A DNA stretch of 64,000 nt from Sporosarcina sp. D27 (GCF_000586555.1 NZ_AZUC01000014.1:1-64000), one strand, 5' to 3'. Positions 1 through 8,948 are shown, counted from the first letter of the stretch. The notes: generated by a model not told the origin, from the letters alone. Numbers and translations: made by a program.

Positions 1-14
1 TTCAGGGAGATCCT

Positions 15-142
15 GTTGATTGTAGCGGAGAGTGGCGACTCCGGAGGGATTAGCGAAGCTCGAAGACCCTGGACTGAGCAAAGCGAGGGAAGCGGCTGAG
101 AGCAAGCCCCTCGGAAAGCGTCCGCTCGCAGCGGAAATCAAC
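15..142 (+). repeat. Dispersed 128-bp hairpin-like element, copy 1
   Basis: The element begins GTTGATT and ends AATCAAC, so its outer ends are inverted repeats. Inside are the landmarks GGCGACTCCGGAGGGAT, CGAAGACCCTGGACTGAG and CCCCTCGGAAAGCGT. Closely related copies lie at 26283-26410 (same strand) and 36920-37033 (opposite strand), with a longer diverged one at 11517-11697 (opposite strand). I see no coding sequence in it. From memory, similar elements are scattered in Bacillaceae genomes; their function is not known to me. Confidence 0.8.
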
Positions 143-159
143 TTTACATAGTTAATTCT

Positions 160-214
160 ATTGTAAAATTAAAACTGTAGGCAAACCCCATGATTACTGG
201 AGTTTGTCTACAGT
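160..214 (-). terminator. Terminator of the psd-dedA unit
   Basis: On the minus strand, CTGTAGACAAACTCC pairs with the later GGGGTTTGCCTACAG and is followed by a T-rich run. It lies just downstream of the DedA stop codon. Confidence 0.7.
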
Positions 215-241
215 CTGAACACTCCGCACTTAGAGTAGTGT

Positions 242-727
242 TTAAAACGGCCATCCGAACAAATAGCCGAGGGTTATGCATATAATACCTGAAACGGTTG
301 TACCGAGTGAGGAGAACAGCATATATCGTTTTACAGCCATGCCGCTCATTCCTGAAAAGCAACAAACAAAATGACGCATTCCTGGAACGAAAAATCCTAA
401 TGTCACAGTCCAGGAACCATAGCGCCCAAACCAGCGTTCCACTCGCAGTACGCGCTTTTCGGAAAGACCAACCCATTTACCAAATCGCTCAACGATGGGA
501 CGTCCGACTTTTTTTCCAATGGTATATGTTACAAGTGTCCCGATGAACACACCTAAAATAGCAATGGTCATAGCCCCTACGAAATTGAGGAGCCCTGCAG
601 AAGACAAGTATCCAGTAAAGACAATTACGAATTCATCCGGCATGGGTAAACCGAATATTCCGAGCGCTAGAAATAGAAAAACAGCAAAATACCCGTAATG
701 GGTAACGAAATCTTGAAAAACACTCAC
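242..727 (-). CDS. DedA/SNARE-associated family membrane protein (YbfM-like)
   Basis: A small polytopic membrane protein of about 160 residues. The N-terminal loop has GLPMPDE, and the C-terminal half has FFVPGMRH, matching the conserved acidic and PG-R motifs of DedA proteins, which are linked to membrane-lipid flipping and proton-motive-force homeostasis. An ATG at 733 abuts its GAGGG ribosome site with no spacing, so the GTG at 727, six bases downstream of that site, is the better start. It follows psd by about 25 bp and is probably co-transcribed. In B. subtilis a DedA gene (ybfM) lies between pssA and psd, so the same three genes are together here in a different arrangement. Substrate unknown. 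Confidence 0.8.
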   Translation of the reverse strand: MSVFQDFVTHYGYFAVFLFLALGIFGLPMPDEFVIVFTGYLSSAGLLNFVGAMTIAILGVFIGTLVTYTIGKKVGRPIVERFGKWVGLSEKRVLRVERWFGRYGSWTVTLGFFVPGMRHFVCCFSGMSGMAVKRYMLFSSLGTTVSGIICITLGYLFGWPF

Positions 728-758
728 TTGCATCCCTCTTTTGTCACTTCATTGATGA

Positions 759-1556
759 TCACGTTCGTGGTTGCCATTGACCAATCGGGTCTCCAACATG
801 AATCGCACCTTTTTCTTGAATTGTAGCAGAGAAATGGGAGTCGCCTGCGACAAATAACAGAATCGTTGAGCCGAATGAGAAATACCCAAAATCCTCTCCT
901 TTTTTAGCTTCTTTGGAAGAAGAGTAGAGCTGTACGGAGTTTACATTGAGTGCGCCTACTTTTACAAGTGCTAATTTGTCATAAGTTGTTGCAAGCTCTG
1001 TTATCAGTCTATAGTTTGTTTCAAACGGTTTGTCTCCGTATGTCAGTCCCATTGTATTAACAGGATATGATTTATTTCCAAGTGCGTAGCGGTTTATGAC
1101 TGTACCATCCGCTGGGTAATGAAAATGATGATAATCTGCTGGGGACAAATAGAATACAAAGTACCAACCATTTTTATAAGCAGATGCCCTCTTTTCATCC
1201 ATGAATATTTCATTTATACTGTATGTATGACCTTTAATTGTAAATTGGTGTCCGTCTTCCACACGTCCATACGAACTTAGCTGTCCGTCACAAGGGGAAA
1301 TGAGAATTTCAGGCGACTTATTGAAAGGCCGTGCTCCGGATTTTAGGGTGCGAGTGAAAAATGCTTGTAGGCTGTCATAGTGTTCTTTCGGATATTCCAT
1401 TATGGACTCATCGATTTTATAGGCTTTTGAGTAGGTCTTAATAAGAGGTTTACTTAGACGTGAGGCTGACAAATGACGAAGGATACAAGATGAAACCGGG
1501 TTGCCTGTCAATTCCACTAATGATTTTAGAAGTTTCTTTTTCAATACTGTCACCAT
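759..1556 (-). CDS. psd: Phosphatidylserine decarboxylase proenzyme
   Basis: Converts phosphatidylserine to phosphatidylethanolamine at the membrane. The 265-residue length fits the short Bacillus-type enzyme. The C-terminal FGST motif is the self-cleavage site whose serine becomes the pyruvoyl group, and PADYHHFHYP is the conserved histidine region. The upstream ATG has a weak ribosome site. A TTG four codons later (1544) has GGTGA five bases before it and may be the true start. The gene diverges from pssA across only 33 bp, so synthesis of the substrate (PssA) and its decarboxylation are probably controlled from one short shared promoter region; that is inference. Confidence 0.95.
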   Translation of the reverse strand: MVTVLKKKLLKSLVELTGNPVSSCILRHLSASRLSKPLIKTYSKAYKIDESIMEYPKEHYDSLQAFFTRTLKSGARPFNKSPEILISPCDGQLSSYGRVEDGHQFTIKGHTYSINEIFMDEKRASAYKNGWYFVFYLSPADYHHFHYPADGTVINRYALGNKSYPVNTMGLTYGDKPFETNYRLITELATTYDKLALVKVGALNVNSVQLYSSSKEAKKGEDFGYFSFGSTILLFVAGDSHFSATIQEKGAIHVGDPIGQWQPRT

Positions 1557-1589
1557 CTTTAACTAGTATTTATTATAAGGAGGTTTGCT

Positions 1590-2123
1590 ATGTTTTCATT
1601 TAGATATATTGATTATACTAAAGTGAAGGCCCAACTGGCGAATGCAATTACTTTAGTCAATTTAAGTTTTGGTGTTATTGCTATTATACTAATTTCACGA
1701 GACTTGTCACACATGAGTTTGGTATTTATTTTTTTAGCCGCATTATTCGATCGTTTTGACGGTATGACTGCTCGTCACTTCCAAACAGAATCTGCTTTTG
1801 GAAAAGAATTAGATTCCTTGAGTGATATTATTTCGTTTGGCATCGCGCCAGCAGTTCTTATCTACCATTCAGCTTTATCTGGAATGCTTTGGGTAGGGCT
1901 CGCAGCGACGATTATCTATATTGCTTGTGGGGCGGTTCGCTTGGCTCGTTACAATGTTGAAGAGTTCGACGGAGTATTCCGTGGCGTTCCAATTACAGCT
2001 GCAGGTGTTATTTTAACGGCATTGTATTTCGCAGTTCCATATGTGGCGGCACCTTATCTTGTCATCGCAATGCTCGTACTGTCTTGGGCAATGGTTAGCA
2101 ACTTTAAAATTTCTAAAGTTTAA
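1590..2123 (+). CDS. pssA: CDP-diacylglycerol--serine O-phosphatidyltransferase
   Basis: Makes phosphatidylserine from CDP-diacylglycerol and L-serine. Residues 54-79 match the full CDP-alcohol phosphotransferase signature D-x2-D-G-x2-A-R-x8-G-x3-D-x3-D (starts DRFDGMTAR, ends GKELDSLSD). Several hydrophobic segments surround it, and the 177-residue length is normal for Gram-positive PssA. The start follows AAGGAGG with good spacing. It diverges from psd, the next enzyme of the pathway. Confidence 0.95.
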   Translation: MFSFRYIDYTKVKAQLANAITLVNLSFGVIAIILISRDLSHMSLVFIFLAALFDRFDGMTARHFQTESAFGKELDSLSDIISFGIAPAVLIYHSALSGMLWVGLAATIIYIACGAVRLARYNVEEFDGVFRGVPITAAGVILTALYFAVPYVAAPYLVIAMLVLSWAMVSNFKISKV

Positions 2124-2130
2124 TGACCGA

Positions 2131-2175
2131 CCTCTTCACTTAGCTACTTTCACACAATTGAGTGAAGAGGTTATT
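2131..2175 (+). terminator. Hairpin after pssA
   Basis: CCTCTTCACT pairs perfectly with AGTGAAGAGG across a 20-base loop, followed by a weak T-rich stretch. Probably the pssA terminator. Confidence 0.5.
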
Positions 2176-2178
2176 AAA

Positions 2179-2207
2179 TTGAAGAATAATCTGGTCCGTG
2201 TTATAAT
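2179..2207 (+). promoter_or_regulatory. Sigma-A-type promoter of tRNA-Ser
   Basis: TTGAAG, 17-bp spacer, TATAAT, ending 16 bp before the tRNA. This is close to consensus. Confidence 0.7.
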
Positions 2208-2223
2208 TTTATTCGTTAAAAAT

Positions 2224-2314
2224 GGAGGCGTACCCAAGAGGCTGAAGGGGGCTGACTCGAAATCAGCTAGGGCGTGCAAGCGCCGCGGGAGTTCAAATCT
2301 TCTCGCCTCCGCCA
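2224..2314 (+). tRNA. tRNA-Ser (anticodon CGA)
   Basis: The acceptor stem GGAGGCG pairs with CGCCTCC, followed by G and an encoded CCA. The anticodon arm is GCTGA-CTCGAAA-TCAGC, giving anticodon CGA, which reads UCG. A long variable arm (AGGGCGTGCAAGCGCCGCG region) confirms a class II tRNA. Its own promoter and terminator make it a single-gene unit. Confidence 0.95.
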
Positions 2315-2325
2315 TACATACATTG

Positions 2326-2362
2326 AACCGTCTTTGCGACTATGCGAGACGGTTTTATTTTG
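2326..2362 (+). terminator. Terminator after tRNA-Ser
   Basis: AACCGTCT pairs with AGACGGTT, followed by TTATTTTGTTTT. Confidence 0.75.
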
Positions 2363-2461
2363 TTTTGGAGTGCACATATAGGAGCGTCCCCCTGTTCGTT
2401 CCATTCTCCTTACCAATCTGCTATTCTTAGAGTAGATAATCTACGGAAAGGGATGATTGAA

Positions 2462-2896
2462 ATGGCAGGACCTGCTTTAAAACAACTACATTCTCACCGC
2501 GCTATTCACGAAGGCGGACTATCTGGTGCAATCGGAAAAACGGAGTTGCTGATTGACTTCCTTCAAGAAGGAGATCAGAAAAATGCTGAACGCGCGGCCA
2601 ATGACTTAGTGGATTACTGGAAGACTCGAGTAATCAGTCATGCGGATGCAGAAGAGGACGGGTTTTATCAAGAAATCGTTACCGAAAATCCTACGATGGA
2701 AAAATCAGTTACACAGCTAACGCGTGATCATGATTTGATAAGAATTATTGTAGCAGACATAGAAGTGCTTAGAGAGACGGAAGGGATTAGTCCGAGCGTC
2801 CTTCAAAAGTTTTATGCGCTATTGGTAGTGAACGAAATCCATAGTCGTGAAGAAGAACGTCTGTTATTTACAGAGTCGCCTTCAAAAGACGCTTGA
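2462..2896 (+). CDS. Hemerythrin-like (HHE) domain protein
   Basis: About 144 residues, mostly helical. The metal-ligand-type residues are spaced as in HHE four-helix bundles: HRAIHEGG near the N-terminus, HADAEEDGF in the middle, a DHD motif, and EIHSREEERLLF near the C-terminus. Such proteins bind a di-iron centre and are linked to oxygen or nitric-oxide sensing or iron handling; the role here is not evident. The ATG at 2462 sits 10 bases after GGAAAGG. An in-frame ATG at 2453 touches the ribosome site and is less likely. It precedes recQ by 67 bp with no terminator seen. Confidence 0.7.
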   Translation: MAGPALKQLHSHRAIHEGGLSGAIGKTELLIDFLQEGDQKNAERAANDLVDYWKTRVISHADAEEDGFYQEIVTENPTMEKSVTQLTRDHDLIRIIVADIEVLRETEGISPSVLQKFYALLVVNEIHSREEERLLFTESPSKDA

Positions 2897-2963
2897 ACCG
2901 TATAGACTTTTCTTGCATGTCTTCGCGCAAAGAGACGAATTTCCAATGAAAGGAGGACACTAA

Positions 2964-4736
2964 ATGATGCAACAAGCACTTGCCGTACTCGCTGAAAAAT
3001 TCGGGTATACTTCATTCCGGACAGGACAAGAGCAAGTCATCCAGCATGTTATGGGTGGACAGGACGCTCTGTGTGTCATGCCAACTGGCGGCGGTAAATC
3101 GTTGTGCTACCAAGTTCCGGCAATGTTATTAGAAGGAACAGTCCTCGTCATATCCCCACTCATTTCCCTTATGAAAGATCAGGTAGATGCACTGTGGCAG
3201 CTTGGGATTCCAGCTGCGTACATAAACAGTACATTATCATCTGAGGAATATTTCGGTATTCTTGAGAACGCGATTGCAGGACAGTATCGGCTCCTCTATA
3301 TTGCACCAGAGCGATTAGAGTCCGAATCATTTCTGAGAGAACTAAGTAGAATGAGCGTGCCGATGATCGCAATTGATGAAGCGCACTGTATTTCGCAATG
3401 GGGTCATGATTTCAGACCGAGTTATAGAAATATTACTCGCGTATTGAACTGTTTTGATGAAAAACCAGTATTGCTTGCTTTGACTGCGACAGCAACGCCG
3501 AACGTTCGGGAAGATATCCGTGTGCAACTAGGAATTCCGCTAGAACAGACGGTGATGACAGGATTTGAGAGGTCAAATTTAGTGTTTACTGTTGTAAAAG
3601 GCCAAAATCGGGAGAAGTTCATCAAAGAGTTTGCAAGTAAAAATAAAGACGAAGCTGGAATTGTTTACGCGGCAACCCGAAAAGCAGTCGAGAGTATTTA
3701 TGAGATGTTGAACCGCTCTGGATTTGAAGTGGCGAAGTACCATGGAGGAATGTCAGATACAGAACGTCATCACGAGCAAGAACGTTTTTTGAATGATGAA
3801 GCGACGGTGATGGTCGCAACAAATGCGTTTGGAATGGGAATTGATAAGTCGAATATCCGATACGTCATTCATTATCAAATGCCGAAGAATATGGAAAGCT
3901 ATTATCAGGAAGCAGGACGTGCAGGGCGTGACGGACTCGATAGTGAATGTGTGCTCCTTTTCGCATCGCAAGATATTCAGACGCAACGTTTTCTGATTGA
4001 CCAATCTCCTGATCCTTCTAGAATTCCAGCAGAACTCGAAAAGCTTCAAGGAATGATCGATTATTGTCATACAGAAAATTGCTTGCAGCAATACATCGTG
4101 ACATACTTCGGTGAAACAGAGGCTCCGAAATGTGGGAGATGTGCTAATTGCACAGATACGCGTGAGCAGATGGACGTGACGCTGGAAGCCCAGAAAGTGC
4201 TGTCATGCGTCATTCGAATGGGACAGCGGTTCGGCAAGACGATGATTGCTCAAGTGCTGACTGGCTCTAGGAACAAAAAATTGCTGGACTTTAAGTTTCA
4301 TGAACTGACGACATATGGATTATTGAAAGAAAAAAATGCGAAGGAAGTTTCCGATTTTATCGAGTTTCTGATTTCAGCAAACTGTTTACAAGTCGAAAAC
4401 GGACAGTTTCCGACGATCCGGGTAGCAGAGCGTGGAAAAGAAGTTTTGCTTGGCAATGATAAGATTATGCGAAAAGGCTCATTTGTCTCGAAAGTACTTA
4501 CAGAAAATGATCCATTGTTTGAACAGCTTCGACAACTGAGACGTCAGCTTGCTCAAGAGGCTGGAGTCCCACCATTTGTTGTATTCTCGGACAAGACCTT
4601 GAAGGATATGGCGATAAAGAAGCCAGCAACGTCTGCTGAGTTTTTAGATGTTGTGGGTGTTGGACAAACGAAGCTTGAGATTTATGGAGAGGCGTTCATC
4701 GAAGAGATTCAATCTTTTCAACTCCAAGAGATTTGA
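2964..4736 (+). CDS. recQ: ATP-dependent DNA helicase RecQ
   Basis: A 3'-5' superfamily 2 helicase for recombination and fork repair. Residues 40-46 carry Walker A within MPTGGGKS, and 138-141 are DEAH. Further on are the helicase motif VI region QEAGRAGRDG and a zinc-binding region with YCHTENC and CGRCANC. The winged-helix (RQC) domain follows, and the C-terminal ~80 residues resemble one HRDC domain (VGVGQTKLEIYG). The 590-residue length fits Bacillus RecQ. The start follows AGGAGG by 7 bases. A bidirectional terminator separates it from the convergent VOC gene. Confidence 0.95.
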   Translation: MMQQALAVLAEKFGYTSFRTGQEQVIQHVMGGQDALCVMPTGGGKSLCYQVPAMLLEGTVLVISPLISLMKDQVDALWQLGIPAAYINSTLSSEEYFGILENAIAGQYRLLYIAPERLESESFLRELSRMSVPMIAIDEAHCISQWGHDFRPSYRNITRVLNCFDEKPVLLALTATATPNVREDIRVQLGIPLEQTVMTGFERSNLVFTVVKGQNREKFIKEFASKNKDEAGIVYAATRKAVESIYEMLNRSGFEVAKYHGGMSDTERHHEQERFLNDEATVMVATNAFGMGIDKSNIRYVIHYQMPKNMESYYQEAGRAGRDGLDSECVLLFASQDIQTQRFLIDQSPDPSRIPAELEKLQGMIDYCHTENCLQQYIVTYFGETEAPKCGRCANCTDTREQMDVTLEAQKVLSCVIRMGQRFGKTMIAQVLTGSRNKKLLDFKFHELTTYGLLKEKNAKEVSDFIEFLISANCLQVENGQFPTIRVAERGKEVLLGNDKIMRKGSFVSKVLTENDPLFEQLRQLRRQLAQEAGVPPFVVFSDKTLKDMAIKKPATSAEFLDVVGVGQTKLEIYGEAFIEEIQSFQLQEI

Positions 4737-4760
4737 CGATTTACTATTTCAAAAAAATAT

Positions 4761-4803
4761 ACAAAACAAAAAACATGCTAGATAAGCATGTTTTTTGTTT
4801 TGT
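4761..4803. terminator. Bidirectional terminator between recQ and the VOC gene
   Basis: The hairpin AAAAAACATGCT...AGCATGTTTTTT has A-runs on one side and T-runs on the other, so it can end transcription from both convergent genes. Confidence 0.85.
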
Positions 4804-4809
4804 TATCCG

Positions 4810-5232
4810 TTATTCTTCGTAACTTATTTGCCATTCGATACCAAATTGATCCTTTACTTTACCGTAGCATTTACTGAAAAAAGTCTCTTGTAACTCCATG
4901 GACACGTAACCATTCTGTTTGAGCTTTTCAAACGAGGAAGTAAGTTCATCCGTATCATCACTTACAAAAGCTAAGCTGATGTTATTACCAACTACAACAG
5001 GTGATCCAGGAAATGTGTCTGAGAACATGATCACGTCGTTTTTTATTGTAAGACGTGTATGCATAATGAGATCTTTCGCCTCTTCAGGTAAAGGGTATTC
5101 GGGATTTTGTGGTGAGTCACCAAATGACATAAACTCCGGTTTTTCAGTTTTGAAAACGTCTGCATAGAATTCCACTGCTTGGCGGCAATTTCCGTTAAAT
5201 GTTACATATACATTAATCCCGATAGGAACCAC
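4810..5232 (-). CDS. VOC/glyoxalase-fold protein, PhnB-like
   Basis: 140 residues with the paired beta-alpha-beta-beta-beta layout of the vicinal-oxygen-chelate fold. It starts GINVYVTFNGNCRQAVEFY and ends with DQFGIEWQISYEE, as in PhnB-like proteins. PhnB-type members often lack demonstrated enzyme activity, and many are annotated only as VOC family. The GTG start has a partly overlapping ribosome site, so it is uncertain. A short inverted repeat CAGAC-AA-GTCTG lies about 17 bp upstream (5249-5260) and could be an operator. Function unknown. Confidence 0.75.
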   Translation of the reverse strand: MVPIGINVYVTFNGNCRQAVEFYADVFKTEKPEFMSFGDSPQNPEYPLPEEAKDLIMHTRLTIKNDVIMFSDTFPGSPVVVGNNISLAFVSDDTDELTSSFEKLKQNGYVSMELQETFFSKCYGKVKDQFGIEWQISYEE

Positions 5233-5417
5233 TCCATTCTAATTGTATCAGACAAGTCTGTCTGCTTATCATATCATGTCTGCTATTTGAACGGTATTAG
5301 GAATGAACAGGAGTTCCAAAGATCGAGAACAAGATGAATGGAGTACTAAAAACCTTGGAGATGTAATGCGTCCCCGAACGCATGGCCATCTAATATAATC
5401 TCTTTGGATGAATCGTT

Positions 5418-6584
5418 TTAGTGAACCGTTGCTGTCCGTTGTTTGAACAAGCCATAAATGGTATAGGCTGCAACGAGTAGCAAGAGCACACCAGTAAAGG
5501 TGAATGCACCTCTGAAATTCAAATTCAATGCACCGATCGTATACGATCCTGCGACGACGCCCATTGAGAAAAATGCATAGAAATAGCCGTATGCTTTTCC
5601 GCGGTAGGCGGCTTCTGAGGAATCGATGAGCAATGAGTTGATGGATGGGAATAGAAATGCAAATCCGATTCCATATAATGCCATAGTTCCATATAGACTA
5701 ATAAGCTCGTCTGCCTGACTTAAGAGCAACATACTGACGCCCATTAAGGAAATTCCAAATGCGAGTGTAATCATTGGTCTCACCCGATCGAAAATCCGGT
5801 TAATCGGCAATAAAAACACTAAAATTGCCACAATACCGAACGTGCTAAGAAGTGTGCCTGTGGTTTTTGTATCAAAACCAAGTGCTTCGACCTTTAACGG
5901 AAGAATAAGCGCTAGGACACCTTGTGAAAACATAAGGAAGAATGCGCCGGCAAAGGCACGTTGAATTCCTGGATGGCGGAACATTGCCCCAACATGTTTC
6001 TCCTTAGATTTTTCTTCTGACTTTTTGACCCTTTTCACTGAACGCAATAGCAGAAATGCTAGAAATGCTAGTATTGCCATGATGACGCCGTTCACGAGCA
6101 TGATGAGAGGAGTCCCCTTTAATGGGTTCCCGATGATTGAAGCGACAATTCCGCTATAAGCAGGACCTGCAATCGCAGCCAATCCGACAAACGCTCCGGA
6201 AATTGCAACACTTTTTCCGCGTTTTTCAGGTTGAGCACGGTTAGCTAGAAATGTGAACGCAGCAGGGATGATCAAACCATTCGTAAAGCCATGAACAAAA
6301 CGGACACCAACAAGTAACCAAGCAACATGGACTGTTGAATATAGCGTTAACGCTAAAGCGTTAGTTAAAAGTCCGATTAGCAAAATGAGGAACGGACCTC
6401 TCTTATCAGTAACAAAGCCCGAAATGACATTCCCGAACACGTTTGCGAGAGAATAAGTACCAACAACTAGCCCCGCTACGAAGGTGGATGCACCTAGAGA
6501 AAGAGCAAAGGGACTCATGATCGGTAGCTGGGAGAACAGATCAAAAAATGAAAAGAAAACGATTAAATAAACAAAAAATCGCAT
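5418..6584 (-). CDS. Major facilitator superfamily transporter
   Basis: About 388 residues with roughly twelve hydrophobic segments and the conserved MFS loop motif G-x3-D-x-R-G (VTDKRGP) between helices 2 and 3, repeated more weakly after helix 8 (NRIFDRVRP). This points to a drug- or metabolite-efflux type proton-coupled carrier; the substrate cannot be read from sequence. I chose the ATG at 6584 because GAGGCG lies 6 bases upstream. A GTG-free upstream extension to 6617 has no ribosome site. It stands alone, diverging from ddh. Confidence 0.85.
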   Translation of the reverse strand: MRFFVYLIVFFSFFDLFSQLPIMSPFALSLGASTFVAGLVVGTYSLANVFGNVISGFVTDKRGPFLILLIGLLTNALALTLYSTVHVAWLLVGVRFVHGFTNGLIIPAAFTFLANRAQPEKRGKSVAISGAFVGLAAIAGPAYSGIVASIIGNPLKGTPLIMLVNGVIMAILAFLAFLLLRSVKRVKKSEEKSKEKHVGAMFRHPGIQRAFAGAFFLMFSQGVLALILPLKVEALGFDTKTTGTLLSTFGIVAILVFLLPINRIFDRVRPMITLAFGISLMGVSMLLLSQADELISLYGTMALYGIGFAFLFPSINSLLIDSSEAAYRGKAYGYFYAFFSMGVVAGSYTIGALNLNFRGAFTFTGVLLLLVAAYTIYGLFKQRTATVH

Positions 6585-6789
6585 ACATACGCCTCGTTTC
6601 GAGATTTCATAAACCATGCTTATTTTATCATGTTAAGGGTTTAAATCAACGTACAAGATTAAGGAATATGGAACAAACCGCACGATGTGTGACGAAATTG
6701 TAGAAAGTCATTCTAGTAAAGAAAAAATAGCAATCTAGCGAAAAAAACTGTAAAATAACGAATAGTCAAACGAAATGGGGGAATAAGAC

Positions 6790-7776
6790 ATGGAATCGAA
6801 GATAAGAATTGGAATCGCAGGTTATGGAAACCTAGGTAAAGGGGTGGAGTTTGCGATTTCCCAACAACCCGATATGGAGTTAGTTGGTATTTTCACGAGA
6901 AGAGATCCTAGTAGTGTTCAACCAGTCGGTGACAGCGTATCTGTGTACCAGTTAGCAGATGTTGAAAAGCATGTGGATGATGTGGACGTCATGATTCTTT
7001 GCGGAGGGTCCCGTGCAGATTTACCTGAACAAGGTCCTGCACTCGCAAAGTTGTTTACAACGATTGATAGCTTTGATACACACGCTAAAATTCCTGAATA
7101 CTTCGATGCTATCGATGCAGCAGCGAAACCATCGGGCACAACAGCAATTTTGTCTGTGGGATGGGATCCAGGCCTGTTTTCATTGAATCGTTTATACGGA
7201 GAAACTGTTCTTGCTGACGGTGCCACATATACATTTTGGGGAAAAGGTCTTAGCCAAGGTCATTCCGATGCAGTTCGTCGCATTAACGGCGTTAAAGATG
7301 CCGTTCAATATACAATCCCTTCTGATGAAGCGATTTCAAAAGTTCGAGCAGGGGAACAACCAGAGCTGTCAACGAGAGAAAAGCATGTCCGGGAATGCTA
7401 TGTCGTATTAGAAAAAGGCGCAGACGCAAATACTGTGGAAGATACCATAGTTACCATGCCAGATTATTTTTCTGACTATGACACAACTGTTACCTTCATA
7501 TCTGAAGAAGAAATGCAACAAAATCATAGTACGATGCCGCATGGAGGATTTGTCATTCGTAGTGGAAAGACTGGAAAAGGCACAAACCAAGTGATGGAAT
7601 ATTCGTTGACATTGGATAGTAATCCTGAATTTACTTCAAGTGTTCTTACAGCATATGCACGAGCTGCATACAGATTAAATAAACTTGGACAACATGGTGC
7701 GAAAACGGTGTTCGACATTCCGCCAGGTCTTTTATCGCCTAAAGATCCTGCTCAACTTCGAAAAGAATTGTTATAA
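6790..7776 (+). CDS. ddh: meso-Diaminopimelate D-dehydrogenase
   Basis: NADPH-dependent reductive amination of tetrahydrodipicolinate to meso-diaminopimelate, a one-step route to the lysine and peptidoglycan precursor. The N-terminus has the Rossmann motif GIAGYGNLGKGV. Further on are CGGSRADLPEQGP, the SVGWDPGLFSLNR region and WGKGLSQGHSDA, all typical of the family. The 328-residue length is standard. The enzyme occurs patchily in Bacilli; B. subtilis uses the acetylase branch instead. It is an isolated gene with a GGGGGA ribosome site, downstream of a ~200-bp AT-rich region divergent from the MFS gene. Confidence 0.93.
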   Translation: MESKIRIGIAGYGNLGKGVEFAISQQPDMELVGIFTRRDPSSVQPVGDSVSVYQLADVEKHVDDVDVMILCGGSRADLPEQGPALAKLFTTIDSFDTHAKIPEYFDAIDAAAKPSGTTAILSVGWDPGLFSLNRLYGETVLADGATYTFWGKGLSQGHSDAVRRINGVKDAVQYTIPSDEAISKVRAGEQPELSTREKHVRECYVVLEKGADANTVEDTIVTMPDYFSDYDTTVTFISEEEMQQNHSTMPHGGFVIRSGKTGKGTNQVMEYSLTLDSNPEFTSSVLTAYARAAYRLNKLGQHGAKTVFDIPPGLLSPKDPAQLRKELL

Positions 7777-7792
7777 GATTACCCTGTATACT

Positions 7793-7820
7793 TTGAAAAC
7801 AAGATAATTTGTACTATACT
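7793..7820 (+). promoter_or_regulatory. Probable promoter of the M42 peptidase gene
   Basis: TTGAAA, 16-bp spacer, TATACT, about 30 bp before the start codon. Confidence 0.55.
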
Positions 7821-7851
7821 AGGAACGTAATTACTTAGGGGGGCGAAGGAT

Positions 7852-8940
7852 TTGGCTAAAATGGATGAAACACTACACATGCTCAAAGAATTAACAGATG
7901 CAAAAGGGACGGGCGGAAACGAACGTGAACCACGTGACGTGATGAAACGCTACATCGAACCATTTGCAGATGAGATTGACCAGGATGGACTTGGTTCACT
8001 AATAGCCAAACATACTGGTGATGCAGAAGGTCCTAAAATTATGGTAGCAGGTCACCTCGATGAAGTCGGTTTCATGATTTCAAGAATTGACGACAAAGGA
8101 TTCCTGAGCTTCCAAACAATCGGTGGCTGGTGGTCACAAGTTATGCTCGCTCAACGCGTGACGATTGTAACGCGTAAAGGAGATTCCATTACAGGCATCA
8201 TCGGTTCTAAACCGCCACATATTCTTCCTGCTGAAGTACGCAAAAAACCAGTGGACATTAAAGATATGTTCATCGACATCGGTGCTTCATCTCGTGAAGA
8301 GGCAATGGAGTGGGGCGTTTTACCTGGAGATATGGTCGTTCCTTACTTCGAATTCACAGTCATGAACAACGAGAAATATTTGCTTGCAAAAGCATGGGAT
8401 AACCGCATCGGTTGTGCAATTGCAATCGACGTTATGAAAGAACTGAACAAACAAGGTCATCCTAATACACTGTATAGTGTTGGAGCGGTCCAAGAAGAAG
8501 TCGGTCTCCGTGGCGCTCGAACAGCGGCGAATAAAATCAAACCGGATATCGGGATCGCAGTAGACGTCGGAATCGCTGGGGACACACCAGGAGTTACCGC
8601 AAAAGAAGCGGCAGCAAAAATGGGAGACGGCCCTCAAATCATTCTCTATGACGCATCTATGATCGCGCATAAAGGCTTACGTGACTTTATCGTCGACACT
8701 GCTGAAGAAAACGGCATTCCTTATCAATTCGACTCCATGTCAGGTGGCGGCACAGATGCTGGCTCAATCCACTTGAGTGGAAATGGCGTTCCTTCAATTG
8801 CAATCACTGTAGCGACTCGCTACATCCACAGTCACGCGGCGATGCTGCACCGTGACGACTATGAAAATGCTGTGAAACTCATCGTGGAAGTCATTAAAAA
8901 GCTTGACCAAGAAACAGTAAACAAGATTATTTCTGAATAA
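7852..8940 (+). CDS. M42-family aminopeptidase (YtoP-like)
   Basis: A 362-residue co-catalytic metal aminopeptidase of the M42/TET family, which forms large cage-like oligomers that trim peptides. Metal-site motifs are [10 protein letters not shown] (about residue 65), AWDNRIGC (about 183), VQEEVGLRG (about 211) and [17 protein letters not shown] and the late [11 protein letters not shown] histidine motif complete the set. The protein closely resembles B. subtilis YtoP from memory, including the MAK-DETL start, which supports the TTG at 7852 over the ATG at 7861. A strong terminator follows, so it is monocistronic. Confidence 0.9.
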   Translation: MAKMDETLHMLKELTDAKGTGGNEREPRDVMKRYIEPFADEIDQDGLGSLIAKHTGDAEGPKIMVAGHLDEVGFMISRIDDKGFLSFQTIGGWWSQVMLAQRVTIVTRKGDSITGIIGSKPPHILPAEVRKKPVDIKDMFIDIGASSREEAMEWGVLPGDMVVPYFEFTVMNNEKYLLAKAWDNRIGCAIAIDVMKELNKQGHPNTLYSVGAVQEEVGLRGARTAANKIKPDIGIAVDVGIAGDTPGVTAKEAAAKMGDGPQIILYDASMIAHKGLRDFIVDTAEENGIPYQFDSMSGGGTDAGSIHLSGNGVPSIAITVATRYIHSHAAMLHRDDYENAVKLIVEVIKKLDQETVNKIISE

Positions 8941-8948
8941 AAGAGGGA

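Noticed and set aside
144..546. Frames on both strands opposite and beside the DedA gene
   Set aside because: They overlap DedA coding sequence in other frames and have no recognisable protein features.
5363..5380. ATGCGT-CCCCGA-ACGCAT hairpin as terminator of the MFS gene
   Set aside because: It has no T-run on the minus strand, so it is not convincing as a terminator.
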